64,000 nucleotides of DNA from Methylobacterium sp. J-090. Its GTDB lineage: Bacteria; Pseudomonadota; Alphaproteobacteria; Rhizobiales; Beijerinckiaceae. The translations under genes and the position numbers were made by a program. The stretch is taken from the NCBI RefSeq assembly GCF_022829345.1, contig NZ_JAKSXV010000075.1:124001-188000 (forward strand). The letters run 5' to 3'. A model generated the notes under the pieces. The model searched no databases, was not told the origin of the DNA, and worked only from the letters and a program-made list of their open reading frames with translations. Each line of letters starts with the position of its first letter. Positions within the stretch are counted from its first letter, which is position 1. Shown here in pieces: positions 1 to 8,589 of the stretch.

Positions 1-302
1 GACGCGCGGATCACCCGCACCCCCATGCGCTCCAGCGCGAGGGTGTTGATGTTGCCGTCGGCCGAACGGGAGATGATCGTGGCGATGCGGTCGTGGGGCC
101 GGCGCATGAACGAGATCATCGTGTGCTGGCCGTGCCACATGCCGGCGATGAACGGCCCGAGGTCATCGAGCCACGGATCGGGATCGGCCGGCTCCACGGT
201 GAAGCGGTTGGTGGCGCGCACGAGGCGCAGGTAACCGCCCGCCACACGGCCGAGGGCCTGCTGGACCGCCGGGGCGCGGCCGATGCGCTTGAGGACACTC
301 AT
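1..302 (-). CDS. Lysophospholipid acyltransferase family protein (DUF374), 3' end cut off by window edge
   Basis: The ATG is at 302-300 on the minus strand and the frame stays open to base 1, so only the N-terminal ~100 residues are present. The visible protein begins MSVLKRIGRAP and contains the stretches FIAGMWHGQHTMISF (about residues 51-65) and IISRSADGNI (about 76-85). The WHGQ-type motif and the SRSADG motif are typical of DUF374, a branch of the acyltransferases related to LpxL/PlsC that are thought to acylate lipids at the inner membrane. The gene diverges from the VIT-family transporter across a 245-base gap. The family call is from recognised motifs; the lipid substrate is unknown. 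Confidence 0.82.
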   Translation of the reverse strand, partial: MSVLKRIGRAPAVQQALGRVAGGYLRLVRATNRFTVEPADPDPWLDDLGPFIAGMWHGQHTMISFMRRPHDRIATIISRSADGNINTLALERMGVRVIRA

Positions 303-492
303 GGAAAAACGCCTTCGCGGCGCCGCTCGCGGCCTGCCCCGGTGCGAGGTCCGGGGAGAACGGCCCTTGGCCGGCGCCGGGCGGTGTCTAGCGCCGTTCC
401 CCCGGCCGACGCAACGCCGTGCACCCGCGCCGCGAGGGTGACGAACGCCCCTACAACCCTCAAATCCCGGCCACCAAGCGCAAAACCTCATT

Positions 493-534
493 GTTTGGAT
501 CAGTTCCAATCTATAGATTGGAACTGATCCAAAC
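493..534. promoter_or_regulatory. Perfect 42-nt palindrome immediately upstream of the VIT-family gene; candidate double Irr/ICE-like iron operator
   Basis: Bases 493-513 are the exact reverse complement of 514-534, centred on CTATAG. Each arm contains a 15-mer with dyad character, TTGGATCAGTTCCAA at 495-509 and its inverse at 518-532, with half-sites TTGGA and TCCAA. Their centres are 23 bp apart, about two helical turns. The palindrome ends just before the GGAG ribosome-binding site (536-539) of the gene starting at 548. In rhizobia, Irr binds iron-control elements built on TTNGAA...TTCNAA half-sites near mbfA/VIT genes. Assignment to Irr is inference. As RNA the same sequence would fold into a 21-bp hairpin abutting the ribosome-binding site. 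Confidence 0.75.
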
Positions 535-547
535 TGGAGTCCGCGCG

Positions 548-1093
548 ATGATCCTCGATGCCGGCGCCGAGCCGCCCGCTCCCAAACTCGCCCTCGACGC
601 GGCGGCCGAGGCCCACCGGGCCTATGTCCTGCGTTACGTGCAGCCAGCGCTGGCCGGCCTCATCGACGGCTCGGTCTCGACCCTGGCGCCGATCTTCGCG
701 GCGGCCTTCGCCACGCACAGCAACGGGGCGACCGTCCTCGTCGGGCTCGCGGCCTCCATCGGCGCCGGGATCAGCATGGGGTTCACCGAGGCGCTGTCCG
801 ACGACGGCTCCGTCACCGGGCGCGGCTCGCCGTGGATGCGCGGCCTCGTCTGCGGGGCGATGACCGCCGTGGGCGGGCTCGGACACACGCTGCCCTATCT
901 CATCCCCGACACCTGGCCGAACGCGTTCGCCCTGGCGACGGGCCTCGCCATCCTCGTGGTGGTAGTCGAACTCATCGTCATCGCCGGCATCCGCACGCGC
1001 TACATGGCCACACCCTTCTGGCGAGCGGCCCTGCAGGTGGTGCTGGGCGGCGCCCTCGTCCTCGCGGCCGGCGTCGTGATCGGGAGCGCGTAA
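548..1093 (+). CDS. VIT1/CCC1-family iron/manganese transporter (membrane domain only)
   Basis: The 181-residue membrane protein starts at the ATG at 548, 9 nt after a GGAG ribosome-binding site. Hydrophobic segments are rich in Ala, Gly and Val, and the stretch GLAASIGAGISMGFTEALSDDG (about residues 64-85) carries the SMG..EALSDDG signature of the VIT/CCC1 transporters that export iron or manganese. In many alphaproteobacteria this domain is fused to an N-terminal ferritin-like domain (MbfA, about 320 residues). Here that domain is absent and the protein begins only about 25 residues before the membrane part. The upstream palindrome suggests iron control. Iron export is inferred from family, not shown. 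Confidence 0.85.
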   Translation: MILDAGAEPPAPKLALDAAAEAHRAYVLRYVQPALAGLIDGSVSTLAPIFAAAFATHSNGATVLVGLAASIGAGISMGFTEALSDDGSVTGRGSPWMRGLVCGAMTAVGGLGHTLPYLIPDTWPNAFALATGLAILVVVVELIVIAGIRTRYMATPFWRAALQVVLGGALVLAAGVVIGSA

Positions 1094-1164
1094 GGGCAGT
1101 CCGGGTTGACCCCGGGGACGCTTGTGGCGATGCGGAGGAAATTTCCCAGCCGAAACGGACACGC

Positions 1165-2064
1165 ATGTTCCGCCTCGCCCACATCACCGACCCGCATGTC
1201 GGGCCGCTGCCGCGCCCGGGCCTGCGCCAGCTCTTCAGCAAGCGGGCCACCGGCTACGTGAACTGGCGGCGCGGCCGCAAGCACGCCCACGACATGGACC
1301 TTCTCGCCGCCCTCGTGGCCGATCTCCGGGGCCAGCCCCACGACCACATCGCCTGCACGGGGGATCTCTGCAACATCGGCCTGCCGAGCGAGTGGGCGAC
1401 GGCGCGGGTGTTCCTGGAGGCGCTGGGCGCCCCGGAGGCGGTGAGCTTCGTGCCGGGCAACCACGACGCCTACGTGCGCGGCTCCCTCGAAGGGCTGCTC
1501 GCCGCCTGCGGCGCCTGGACCACGGACGACGACGGCACGGCGGGCGTGTTCCCCTACCTGCGCCGGCGCGGGCCCGTGGCCCTCATCGGCCTGTCCTCGG
1601 CGATCCCGACGAAGCCCTTCGTGGCGAGCGGACGCCTCGGACCGCCGCAGATCGTGGCGGCGCGCGGCATGCTCGAGCGCCTCGGCGCCGAGGCCGAGCC
1701 GCCCTGCCGGGTGGTGATGATCCACCATCCGCCTCACCCGGGGGGGGCCTCGTCGGGGCGGGAACTGAAGGATGCCGAAGCGTTCATGGCGATGATCGGG
1801 CAGGCCGGGGCCGACCTCATCCTGCACGGCCACAACCACCTCGGCAGCGTGCATTTCGCGGCCGGTCGGGGCGGGCGGCCCGTGCCGGTGGTGGGCTGCA
1901 CCTCGGCCTCCGCCCGCGAGGGCGGGCCCAACCGGCGGGCGAGCTACTACCTCTACACCATCGCGCCGTCGGCGGACGGCTACAGCATCACGGGGCAGGA
2001 ACGCGGCCTGACGGAAGCCGGCCTCATCGACGATCGCGGTCCGCTGCGTCTGACACCGGCGTGA
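1165..2064 (+). CDS. Metallophosphoesterase (calcineurin-like, 3',5'-cyclic nucleotide phosphodiesterase type)
   Basis: The 299-residue cytoplasmic enzyme begins at ATG 1165 (MFRLAHITDPH). All five metal-binding blocks of the calcineurin-like phosphoesterase fold are in order: DPH at 9-11, GDLCN at 66-70, GNHD at 98-101, HH at 187-188 and GHNH at 222-225. They bind a dinuclear metal centre that hydrolyses phosphodiesters. The arrangement and length resemble CpdA/Icc-type phosphodiesterases, but nothing fixes the substrate. It lies 71 bases after the VIT-family gene on the same strand and may be co-transcribed. An in-frame upstream extension lacks family similarity, so the ATG directly before the first motif was chosen. 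Confidence 0.88.
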   Translation: MFRLAHITDPHVGPLPRPGLRQLFSKRATGYVNWRRGRKHAHDMDLLAALVADLRGQPHDHIACTGDLCNIGLPSEWATARVFLEALGAPEAVSFVPGNHDAYVRGSLEGLLAACGAWTTDDDGTAGVFPYLRRRGPVALIGLSSAIPTKPFVASGRLGPPQIVAARGMLERLGAEAEPPCRVVMIHHPPHPGGASSGRELKDAEAFMAMIGQAGADLILHGHNHLGSVHFAAGRGGRPVPVVGCTSASAREGGPNRRASYYLYTIAPSADGYSITGQERGLTEAGLIDDRGPLRLTPA

Positions 2065-2199
2065 GCGTACCCCGCGAAACGCCCGGTCAGGTCGGCTCTC
2101 GTCCTCGGCATGGCAGAGCAGCGGGCGTTCAATGCGAGACGGAGTTTCGTGAGACACCCCGAGCGTCGCCCGCGTGCGGGCGACGCGGCGATCGTCCGG

Positions 2200-2373
2200 T
2201 CAGGCAGAGAGCCCGACTGGCGGATTGGCAACCCCGAGGGCCGCGAGAAGACCGAGATCGGCCTCGTAGCGCTCGGCCTGCATGCGGGTGAGGCCGCTCA
2301 CCAAGACTTCTGTCCCACGGTATACAGTATACGTGCCGTCGTGGGTCGGCTTGACGCGAATCGTCTGGGACAT
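2200..2373 (-). CDS. Small hypothetical protein (57 aa)
   Basis: A 57-residue soluble protein, MSQTIRVKPTHDG..., with ATG at 2373-2371 and an AAGG-like ribosome-binding site about 10 bases upstream. It is mixed charged and hydrophobic with no cysteines or membrane segment; a two-strand start (IRVKP, YTVYRG) followed by a helix (MQAERYEADLGLLAALG) is suggested. The longer reading starting at 2499 adds a low-complexity Arg-rich leader and is unlikely. No family is recognised. It sits alone between the metallophosphoesterase (convergent) and tRNA-Glu. Confidence 0.6.
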   Translation of the reverse strand: MSQTIRVKPTHDGTYTVYRGTEVLVSGLTRMQAERYEADLGLLAALGVANPPVGLSA

Positions 2374-2685
2374 GGCAAGCACCTTGTCTCGAGTTATCGA
2401 CGTTGAACGCTGTGGAAGGCCGGATGGTAACCCAAACTTAAGCCGAAACAAGCGCCCCGGCCCGCCGCACACACGACTTTCGATGCGGCGGCGCGCCATC
2501 GCGGCGGAGAATACGGCGAAAAGGGGGTGAATTTCCCAAGCCTTTCAAAGGCGCGCGCGATTTTGCACTGCGCCGTCGACAAGGCTCTAGCCTCAACTTA
2601 TTTTGGCACGAGACGACTATGCTTAGCCGCAGAAGAAAATGCAGCGAAGCTAATCTTCTAAAATTTCCGAGATCCGGAGGAGGAT
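2374..2685. other. Intergenic stretch without a convincing gene
   Basis: About 310 bases between the 57-aa gene and tRNA-Glu. The stretch is more AT-rich than its surroundings, as expected for a promoter region of the small minus-strand gene, but no clear -35/-10 pair, repeat or ORF with family similarity was seen. Confidence 0.4.
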
Positions 2686-2760
2686 TGGCGCGCCCACGGG
2701 GAATCGAACCCCGGTCTGATCCGTGAGAGGGACCTGTCCTAACCGCTAGACGATGGGCGC
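2686..2760 (-). tRNA. tRNA-Glu (anticodon CTC)
   Basis: The minus-strand cloverleaf has acceptor stem GCGCCCA/TGGGCGC, the Glu-type D arm CGTCTAGCGGTTAGGAC, anticodon loop CTCTCAC in a 5-bp stem (GGTCC/GGATC), and T arm GGGGTTCGATTCCCC. A discriminator G and an encoded CCA end follow (2689-2686). The D-arm sequence and CTC anticodon identify glutamate. Confidence 0.95.
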
Positions 2761-2959
2761 GGTCTTCAATCCTACGCGACACCTGTCAGGTGCCCGCGTC
2801 GCTTCCGGTCGTTCCGATCCGTTAGGGACCGTCCGGCGGGGGAAGCTTCCCGGCGGTGTGGCGATCGTATAGCGACGGTCCCGCGAGGGGGCAAGTGCCC
2901 CCGGACGTGATTTTGCGTGGCCCGTCCGGGCCGCGGTCTTCGAAGCGGAGGGACGATCG

Positions 2960-3964
2960 TTGCAGCAACCAGAGGACCGTCGGGCGACGCTCGCCGACGA
3001 TGTGACGCCGGAGCGCCTCGACCGCGCCCTGGCGCGGGCGTTTCCCGACGTGTCGCGGGCGCGCCTGCAGGAGCTCATCCGGACGGGTCAGGTCAGGCGC
3101 AACGGAGGCGTGGTGCTCGACCTGTCGGTCAAGGTCGGGCCGGGCACGGAGCTCGCCGTGACGATTCCCGAAGCGGTCGCGCCGACGCCGCGGGGCGAGA
3201 CCCAGGACCTCGTCGTGGTCTACGAGGACGACGACCTCATCGTCATCGACAAGCCGGCGGGCCTCGTGGTGCATCCGGCGCCCGGCCACGATTCCGGCAC
3301 CCTGGTCAACGGCCTCATCGCCCATTGCGGCGACAGCCTGTCGGGCATCGGCGGGGTCCGGCGTCCGGGCATCGTCCACCGCCTCGACAAGGACACGAGC
3401 GGCCTCCTCGTGGTGGCCAAGAACGACCGGGCCCACAAGGGCCTGACGGAGCAGTTCGCCGATCACGGCCGCACCGGACCCCTTGAGCGGGTCTACCGCG
3501 CCCTGGTCTGGGGCGTGCCGGAGCCGCGCGTGGGCACCATCGACGCCTATCTCGCCCGCAGCCAGCGCAACCGCGAGAAGATCGCCGTAGTCCGGGCCGA
3601 GACCGGGCGCGAGGCCATCACCCACTACCATGTCGAGGAAGCCCTCGACGCCATGGGCCTCGTCGCCCTGGTCCGGTGCGAGCTGGAGACGGGCCGCACC
3701 CACCAGATCCGGGTGCACATGAGCCATCGCGGCCATCCGCTCCTCGGGGATTCCGTCTACGGCAGCGCGTTCAAGACCAAGGCATCCCGCCTCGGGGACG
3801 AGGCCCGCGCGGCGCTCCTGTCCCTCGGGCGGCAGGCCCTGCATGCCAGCGTCCTGGGCTTCGCCCATCCGCGCACGGGGGAGACCCTGCATTTCGAGAG
3901 CCCGCTGCCGCCGGAGATGGAAGCGCTCCTGACGGCTCTGCGAAAGAAGGGCGCGACGACCTGA
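2960..3964 (+). CDS. RluA-family 23S rRNA pseudouridine synthase (RluD-like)
   Basis: The 334-residue enzyme isomerises specific uridines in rRNA to pseudouridine. An S4 RNA-binding domain occupies about residues 17-75 (ERLDRALARAF...RTGQVRRNG), followed by the RluA catalytic domain, with HRLDKDTSG at 140-148 and the catalytic Asp at about 143. The fold continues through RTHQIRVHM, another family block. A TTG at 2960 is the best start because it follows a GGAGGGA ribosome-binding site and leaves the S4 domain complete. RluD (positions 1911/1915/1917) is the closest well-known relative, but RluC-type specificity cannot be excluded. The gene precedes rpoH on the same strand with a 311-base gap. 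Confidence 0.88.
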   Translation: MQQPEDRRATLADDVTPERLDRALARAFPDVSRARLQELIRTGQVRRNGGVVLDLSVKVGPGTELAVTIPEAVAPTPRGETQDLVVVYEDDDLIVIDKPAGLVVHPAPGHDSGTLVNGLIAHCGDSLSGIGGVRRPGIVHRLDKDTSGLLVVAKNDRAHKGLTEQFADHGRTGPLERVYRALVWGVPEPRVGTIDAYLARSQRNREKIAVVRAETGREAITHYHVEEALDAMGLVALVRCELETGRTHQIRVHMSHRGHPLLGDSVYGSAFKTKASRLGDEARAALLSLGRQALHASVLGFAHPRTGETLHFESPLPPEMEALLTALRKKGATT

Positions 3965-4275
3965 ATTCTCGCGCATCGATGCTTACCGAAGGCCGGTAGC
4001 CACCTTTCGGGTCGATGTTTCGAGGCCGCGTGGCCCATCGGCCACGGTCAAGCCCCGGCCCGATGGGGGTGCGGAACGGCACCGCCGGACGCGGCGTTTC
4101 GTGCCACCCATGACCGAACGGCGACATCGCGCGTTGACTGCGATGTTCGCGCACCGGGTCGCCTTCCGGCGTTTCGCGTTTCCCGGTAGACATGGGGAAT
4201 CGAAGCGCTGGCTCAAGGGAGCGGCGGTTCGAATCGGGTCCGCCCCGTCGGGGGACCATTCAGGGAGATGACACC
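3965..4275. other. rpoH upstream region, no gene seen
   Basis: This 311-base gap precedes rpoH. No RNA gene or credible ORF was recognised. It should hold the rpoH promoter and 5' leader. A GGAG ribosome-binding site lies at 4263-4266, 9 bases before the ATG. No sigma-32-type promoter could be assigned by eye. Confidence 0.4.
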
Positions 4276-5166
4276 ATGGCCGGCGCATTGCCCGTGCTCG
4301 CCACCGAGGGTGGCCTGTCGCGCTACCTCGATGAGATCCGCAAGTTCCCGATGCTCGAGCCGAACGAGGAGTTCACGCTCGCGAAGGACTGGCGGGAGAA
4401 AGGCGACCGTGGCGCGGCCCACCGCCTCGTCACCTCGCACCTGCGCCTCGTGGCCAAGATCGCCATGGGCTATCGCGGCTACGGCCTGCCCATCGGAGAG
4501 GTCGTGTCCGAGGGCAATGTCGGCCTGATGCAGGCGGTCAAGCGCTTCGAGCCGGACAAGGGCTTCCGGCTCGCCACCTACGCCATGTGGTGGATCAAGG
4601 CGGCGATCCAGGAATACATCCTGCGCTCGTGGTCCCTCGTGAAGATGGGCACCACCGCCAACCAGAAGAAGCTGTTCTTCAACCTGCGCAAGGCCAAGGG
4701 CCGCATCTCGGCCCTGGAAGAGGGCGACCTCAAGCCGGACCAGGTGGCGCAGATCGCCGTCAAGCTCGGCGTGCCCGAGCAGGAGGTGATCGACATGAAC
4801 CGTCGCCTCTCCGGCGACACCTCCCTCAACGCCCCCTTGCGCGAGGAAGGCGAGGGCGAGTGGCAGGATTGGCTCGTGGACAACAGCCCGAGTCAGGAGA
4901 CGGTGCTCGCCCGCGAGGAAGAGGGCCAGAACCGGCTCTCGGCCCTGCGCGACGCCCTCTCGGTCCTCAACGCCCGCGAGCGCCGGATCTTCGAGGCCCG
5001 GCGCCTGGCCGACGATCCCATCACCCTGGAGGATCTGTCCGGCGAGTTCGGCGTGTCGCGCGAGCGCGTGCGCCAGATCGAGGTTCGGGCCTTCGAGAAG
5101 ATCCAGGAGGCGGTCAAGCGCAACCTGGCCTCCCGCGAGGCTCCGCGCTCGGCGGCCCACGCCTGA
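4276..5166 (+). CDS. rpoH: RNA polymerase sigma factor RpoH (sigma-32, heat shock)
   Basis: The 296-residue sigma-70-family factor directs RNA polymerase to heat-shock promoters. Region 2 includes HLRLVAKIAMGYRGYGLP and LATYAMWWIKAAIQEYI, including the -10-recognition helix. The RpoH box QKKLFFNLRKAKG (about residues 130-142) distinguishes RpoH from other group 3 sigmas. Region 4 ends with SRERVRQIEVRAFEKI, the -35-binding helix-turn-helix. The ATG at 4276 is preceded by GGAG. Alphaproteobacteria often carry several rpoH paralogues, so the copy number is unknown. A strong hairpin follows the stop codon. Confidence 0.95.
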   Translation: MAGALPVLATEGGLSRYLDEIRKFPMLEPNEEFTLAKDWREKGDRGAAHRLVTSHLRLVAKIAMGYRGYGLPIGEVVSEGNVGLMQAVKRFEPDKGFRLATYAMWWIKAAIQEYILRSWSLVKMGTTANQKKLFFNLRKAKGRISALEEGDLKPDQVAQIAVKLGVPEQEVIDMNRRLSGDTSLNAPLREEGEGEWQDWLVDNSPSQETVLAREEEGQNRLSALRDALSVLNARERRIFEARRLADDPITLEDLSGEFGVSRERVRQIEVRAFEKIQEAVKRNLASREAPRSAAHA

Positions 5167-5180
5167 CCCAGGCCCTTCCG

Positions 5181-5216
5181 GCGAATGGCGGCCCGATGCC
5201 TCGGGCCGTCATTCGC
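5181..5216. terminator. Bidirectional hairpin between rpoH and the convergent gene
   Basis: Bases 5181-5196 pair with 5201-5216 (16 bp with one G-U wobble, loop TGCC). The hairpin lies between the rpoH stop (5166) and the convergent stop at 5218, so it can terminate both transcripts. It has no long U-tract. Confidence 0.65.
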
Positions 5217-5217
5217 G

Positions 5218-6678
5218 TCAGCGCCACTGCGCGAAGGCCTTTTCCATCACTTGAGTCCCGGCGGCGCCCTTCTCGAAGTTGAGGATTGCGCGCGAACCGC
5301 TACTGAACTTCACCGCCAGTTCCATCCAGTTCCGGTGCAGCAGCAGGTCGGTGTTCCGGTCGATGTCGTTGCGCAGCGACGACAGGCCGATAAGGAACAG
5401 GTTGTCCCGGACCCGCACGGGCAGGCCCGAGACCGGCGAACCGCGGGTGTTCTCCTCGTCCTTGGCCTGAAGCAGTCCGATATCCTGCACCGTCCGGCGC
5501 GCGGCGTTGGCACTGTCCGTCGTGAAGACGAGTTCGATGGTGTGCGAGGCCGGCAGGGTCGCGTCGAGGTTGCGCTTGATCGTCATCGCCAGGGTGACCC
5601 CGGCATCCGGGAACTCGACATTGGCCCGCACGGCCGTCTCGAGGGGCTGGCCGCGCTCGCCGTTGACGGTCTCCAGACGCCACAGGACGCGGCCCTGGAT
5701 CGTCGTCGGCTGGGCGTTGGTGGCGGAGGTGTTCTCCTCGTAGAGGACGGCGCGCTGCGCCACGGTGACGTCGGGCGTAGCGGCACTGGGGCTCGCCGGC
5801 GCCGGGGCGGCCCGGGTCGGCGCGGCCGGCGGGGCGACGGCCTCGCCCCCGATGCGGTCGGCATACTTGCTCTCGGTACCCTCCGGCACCGTGTCCTGCT
5901 GCTCGGTGGCGACGGGTTGCAGATCCGCCGGCTTGTCGCGCAGGAGGAAGGCCGCCACGGCGATGAGGCCGATGACCGTGAACAGCACCGCGCCCACAAC
6001 GGCATTGCGCAAGAGGCGCGACCGCCCGGCGCGTGGCGAGACCACGTCGATGCGCGGGCGCTGACGCCCGCCGGCGGGATCGGCCACGAGGTCGCCCGCC
6101 GCCGGCTCCGGGGGGGGCTCGACGGGTGCCTGGACCGCCTCGGGCGCGGGGGCGAGCGGAGCGGCCGAAGGCCGGCCCTTGCGGGCCTGGATCGGGATGA
6201 TCGGCGCGCCGGCGGGCGGCTCCGGCGGCATGAAGGGCGTCGCGCGAAGATCGGGCGGGGGCGCCGGGGGCAGGAATGGCGGCGAGGCCGGCTCCGGCGG
6301 TGCGGCCGGGGCGCCGACACGAAGGGGCTCGGGCTCGGGCCCTGGCTCCGGCGGCGCCGCTTCGGGCAGGGCCGGCGCGGCTTCCGTCGGGACGGGCGGA
6401 GCGGGTTCGGGGATCGGCTCGGGCTCGAACTCGGGCTTGGCTTCAGGCTTCGATTCGAGCACCGGCTCCGGAGCGTGCTCGGTCTCGAGGCGGTCGATGG
6501 CGGTCTCGAGGGCGTGGGCCTCGATGTCGATATCCGCATCCGAGAGGGGCGGGTCGAGGGAGCGAAGCTGCCCGATCAGGGCGCTGCGCGCACGCTCGTA
6601 GACGGCCTTGCGCAGGGCCGGCGAGCGGTCCGGCATCGCTTCGAGGGCGCGCGCCAGGAGGGGGTAGTAGTCGGCCAT
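5218..6678 (-). CDS. Proline/glutamate-rich single-pass membrane protein of unknown function
   Basis: The 486-residue protein begins MADYYPLLARALEAMP with a ~75-residue helical N-terminal domain. A long low-complexity stretch rich in Pro, Glu and Ala follows (about residues 65-215). Next is one membrane segment (LRNAVVGAVLFTVIGLIAVAAFLL, about 224-247), then a globular C-terminal half with no recognised motif. The layout suggests an N-terminal cytoplasmic domain tethered to a periplasmic C-terminal domain by a disordered linker. It lies directly downstream of purA on the minus strand but behind a strong terminator hairpin. Similar proteins occur in related methylobacteria and rhizobia from memory; no function can be assigned. 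Confidence 0.75.
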   Translation of the reverse strand: MADYYPLLARALEAMPDRSPALRKAVYERARSALIGQLRSLDPPLSDADIDIEAHALETAIDRLETEHAPEPVLESKPEAKPEFEPEPIPEPAPPVPTEAAPALPEAAPPEPGPEPEPLRVGAPAAPPEPASPPFLPPAPPPDLRATPFMPPEPPAGAPIIPIQARKGRPSAAPLAPAPEAVQAPVEPPPEPAAGDLVADPAGGRQRPRIDVVSPRAGRSRLLRNAVVGAVLFTVIGLIAVAAFLLRDKPADLQPVATEQQDTVPEGTESKYADRIGGEAVAPPAAPTRAAPAPASPSAATPDVTVAQRAVLYEENTSATNAQPTTIQGRVLWRLETVNGERGQPLETAVRANVEFPDAGVTLAMTIKRNLDATLPASHTIELVFTTDSANAARRTVQDIGLLQAKDEENTRGSPVSGLPVRVRDNLFLIGLSSLRNDIDRNTDLLLHRNWMELAVKFSSGSRAILNFEKGAAGTQVMEKAFAQWR

Positions 6679-6695
6679 CGTGACTTGGGTCCGCT

Positions 6696-6732
6696 CGCTC
6701 TCGGGCGGGACGGCGCCCCCCGCCCGAGAGCG
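6696..6732 (-). terminator. Hairpin terminator after purA
   Basis: A 14-bp perfect stem (6696-6709 with 6719-6732, CGCTCTCGGGCGGG and its complement) around a 9-base loop lies 28 bases past the purA stop codon on the minus strand. It has no clear U-run. Confidence 0.6.
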
Positions 6733-6759
6733 GATGCGCCGCCCATCCTCTCAGACGCG

Positions 6760-8052
6760 TTAATCCTCGAAGGGGCTGTGCATCAGGATGGTGTCGTCGC
6801 GCTCCGGCGAGGTCGAGAGCAGCGCCACCGGCGCGCCGATCAGTTCCTCGATGCGGCGCACGTACTTGATCGCCTGGGCCGGCAGATCGGCCCAGGAGCG
6901 GGCGCCGGCCGTGGTGCCCGACCAGCCCTCGATGGTCTCGTAGATGGGCTCGACCTTGGCCTGGGCCGCCTGGTTGGCGGGCAGGTGGTCGAGGATCTGA
7001 TCGCCGAGGCGGTAGCCGGTGCAGACCTTGATGGTCTCGAACCCGTCGAGGATGTCGAGCTTGGTCAGCGCGATGCCGTCGATGCCCGAGGTCTTCACGG
7101 TCTGGCGCACCAGCACGGCGTCGAACCAGCCGCAGCGGCGCTTGCGCCCGGTGTTGACGCCGAACTCGCGGCCCTTGGCGCCGATGGTCTCGCCGATCTC
7201 GTCGAACAGCTCCGTGGGGAACGGGCCCTCGCCGACACGGGTGGTGTACGCCTTCGCGATGCCCAGCACGTAGCCGATGGCCGACGGGCCCATGCCGGAG
7301 CCCGTCGCGGCCTGGGCCGCCACGATGTTGGACGAGGTCACGAACGGGTAGGTGCCGTGGTCGACGTCGAGGAGGGCGCCCTGGGCGCCCTCGAACAGGA
7401 TGCGCTTGCCGGCCCGGCGCTCCTCGTCGAGGAGCTTCCAGACGGTGTCGGCGTAGGGGAGAATCGTGGGCGCGATGGCCTTGAGCTCGGAAAGCAGGGC
7501 GTCGGCATCGACCTCCTCGATCCCGAGGCCCCGGCGCAGGGCGTTGTGGTGGGTGAGCACCCGCTCGATCTTGGCGGCGAGCGTGCTCTCGTCGGCGAGA
7601 TCGACCACCCGGATGGCGCGCCGGCCTACCTTGTCCTCGTAGGCCGGGCCGATGCCGCGCTTCGTCGTGCCGATCTTGAGGCCGGCGTTGGAGGTCTCGC
7701 GAAAGTGGTCGAGTTCGCGGTGCAGCGGCAGGATCAGCGTGGCGTTGTCGGCGATGCGCAAGGTCTTGGGCGAGATCTCGACGCCCTGGGCCTGGAGCCG
7801 GGCGATCTCGTCGACGAGGTGCCACGGATCGACCACGACGCCGTTGCCGATGACCGAGAGCTTGCCGCCGCGCACCACGCCCGAGGGCAGCAGGGCCAGC
7901 TTGTAGGTCACGCCGTTGATGACGAGGGTGTGGCCGGCATTGTGCCCGCCCTGGAAGCGCACCACCACGTCGGCCTGCTCGGAGAGCCAGTCGACGATCT
8001 TGCCCTTGCCTTCGTCACCCCACTGGGCGCCTACGACGACGACGTTTGCCAT
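6760..8052 (-). CDS. purA: Adenylosuccinate synthetase
   Basis: The 430-residue enzyme joins IMP and aspartate using GTP to give adenylosuccinate, the first committed step to AMP. The N-terminus [15 protein letters not shown] (about residues 3-17) holds the GDEGKGK GTP-binding loop. [14 protein letters not shown] (about 127-140) is the second family signature, and the length matches the bacterial enzyme. The ATG at 8052 is directly before the first motif. purB, the next AMP-branch enzyme, lies 1.5 kb upstream on the same strand, separated by a transaminase and a small secreted protein. Confidence 0.97.
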   Translation of the reverse strand: MANVVVVGAQWGDEGKGKIVDWLSEQADVVVRFQGGHNAGHTLVINGVTYKLALLPSGVVRGGKLSVIGNGVVVDPWHLVDEIARLQAQGVEISPKTLRIADNATLILPLHRELDHFRETSNAGLKIGTTKRGIGPAYEDKVGRRAIRVVDLADESTLAAKIERVLTHHNALRRGLGIEEVDADALLSELKAIAPTILPYADTVWKLLDEERRAGKRILFEGAQGALLDVDHGTYPFVTSSNIVAAQAATGSGMGPSAIGYVLGIAKAYTTRVGEGPFPTELFDEIGETIGAKGREFGVNTGRKRRCGWFDAVLVRQTVKTSGIDGIALTKLDILDGFETIKVCTGYRLGDQILDHLPANQAAQAKVEPIYETIEGWSGTTAGARSWADLPAQAIKYVRRIEELIGAPVALLSTSPERDDTILMHSPFED

Positions 8053-8088
8053 TCACCCAAGACCTGTCCGGAGGACCCGCGCGAAAAC

Positions 8089-8112
8089 GATCCGGCCCTG
8101 ACAAGCCGGATC
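8089..8112 (-). terminator. Hairpin upstream of purA, candidate terminator
   Basis: GATCCGGC (8089-8096) pairs with GCCGGATC (8105-8112) around an 8-base loop. A second hairpin, GGGGCCG/CGGCCCC, lies at 8163-8179. Both lie between the small secreted protein gene and purA and may end the upstream transcript. Confidence 0.45.
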
Positions 8113-8209
8113 GCCCCACGATCCTCGGGTCTTTCCGCGATCCGTCGGCGGAAATCAAGCAAGGGGCCGGTTCGGCCCCGAATCGCCGGGGGACTACGGG
8201 TCTGCCGGG

Positions 8210-8503
8210 CTACTTCGCCTCCGTACCCGGCTCGCGCCCGGGCAGGTCGCCCGGCTTGATGATCGGCATGGAGCCGGGGTTCGGATCGGGCGGGCGCACC
8301 ACCAAGCCGGGCGCCGTGTTGGAGGGCGGCGTGATGACGCCGTCGTTCTTCTCGAGGCGGTCGCTGAGGGTGCCGCCGGTGCCGGGGGGACCGGCATCGG
8401 GTTGGATCTTGTCGGGGACCGGGCTGCTCGGTGCGGTCGCCTGGGCGAAGGCGGCGGTCGCCAGAAGGCTCAGGCCGGCGGCCAGGGGCCAAATCATACG
8501 CAT
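8210..8503 (-). CDS. Small secreted proline-rich hypothetical protein
   Basis: The 97-residue protein opens with a clear Sec signal peptide, MRMIWPLAAGLSLLATAAFAQA, cleaved probably after AFA (about residue 20). The mature part is Pro/Gly-rich and disordered-looking (SSPVPDKIQPDAGPP..., PDPNPGS). No domain or catalytic motif was recognised. It is followed by two small hairpins and then purA. A periplasmic location is predicted; function is unknown. Confidence 0.65.
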   Translation of the reverse strand: MRMIWPLAAGLSLLATAAFAQATAPSSPVPDKIQPDAGPPGTGGTLSDRLEKNDGVITPPSNTAPGLVVRPPDPNPGSMPIIKPGDLPGREPGTEAK

Positions 8504-8589
8504 CGGGACACCTTTTCGGACTCGGACATGTCCCGAAAGAACCGATGCGGCGGCGATGCGTTCCTGCTCGCGGATGTACGCGACCGCCC

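Noticed and set aside
5185..8259. 1024-aa plus-strand ORF across the purA region
   Set aside because: It runs antisense to purA and the proline-rich gene and is highly Arg/Gly-rich, as expected from GC-rich codon shadows. purA on the other strand has clear signatures.
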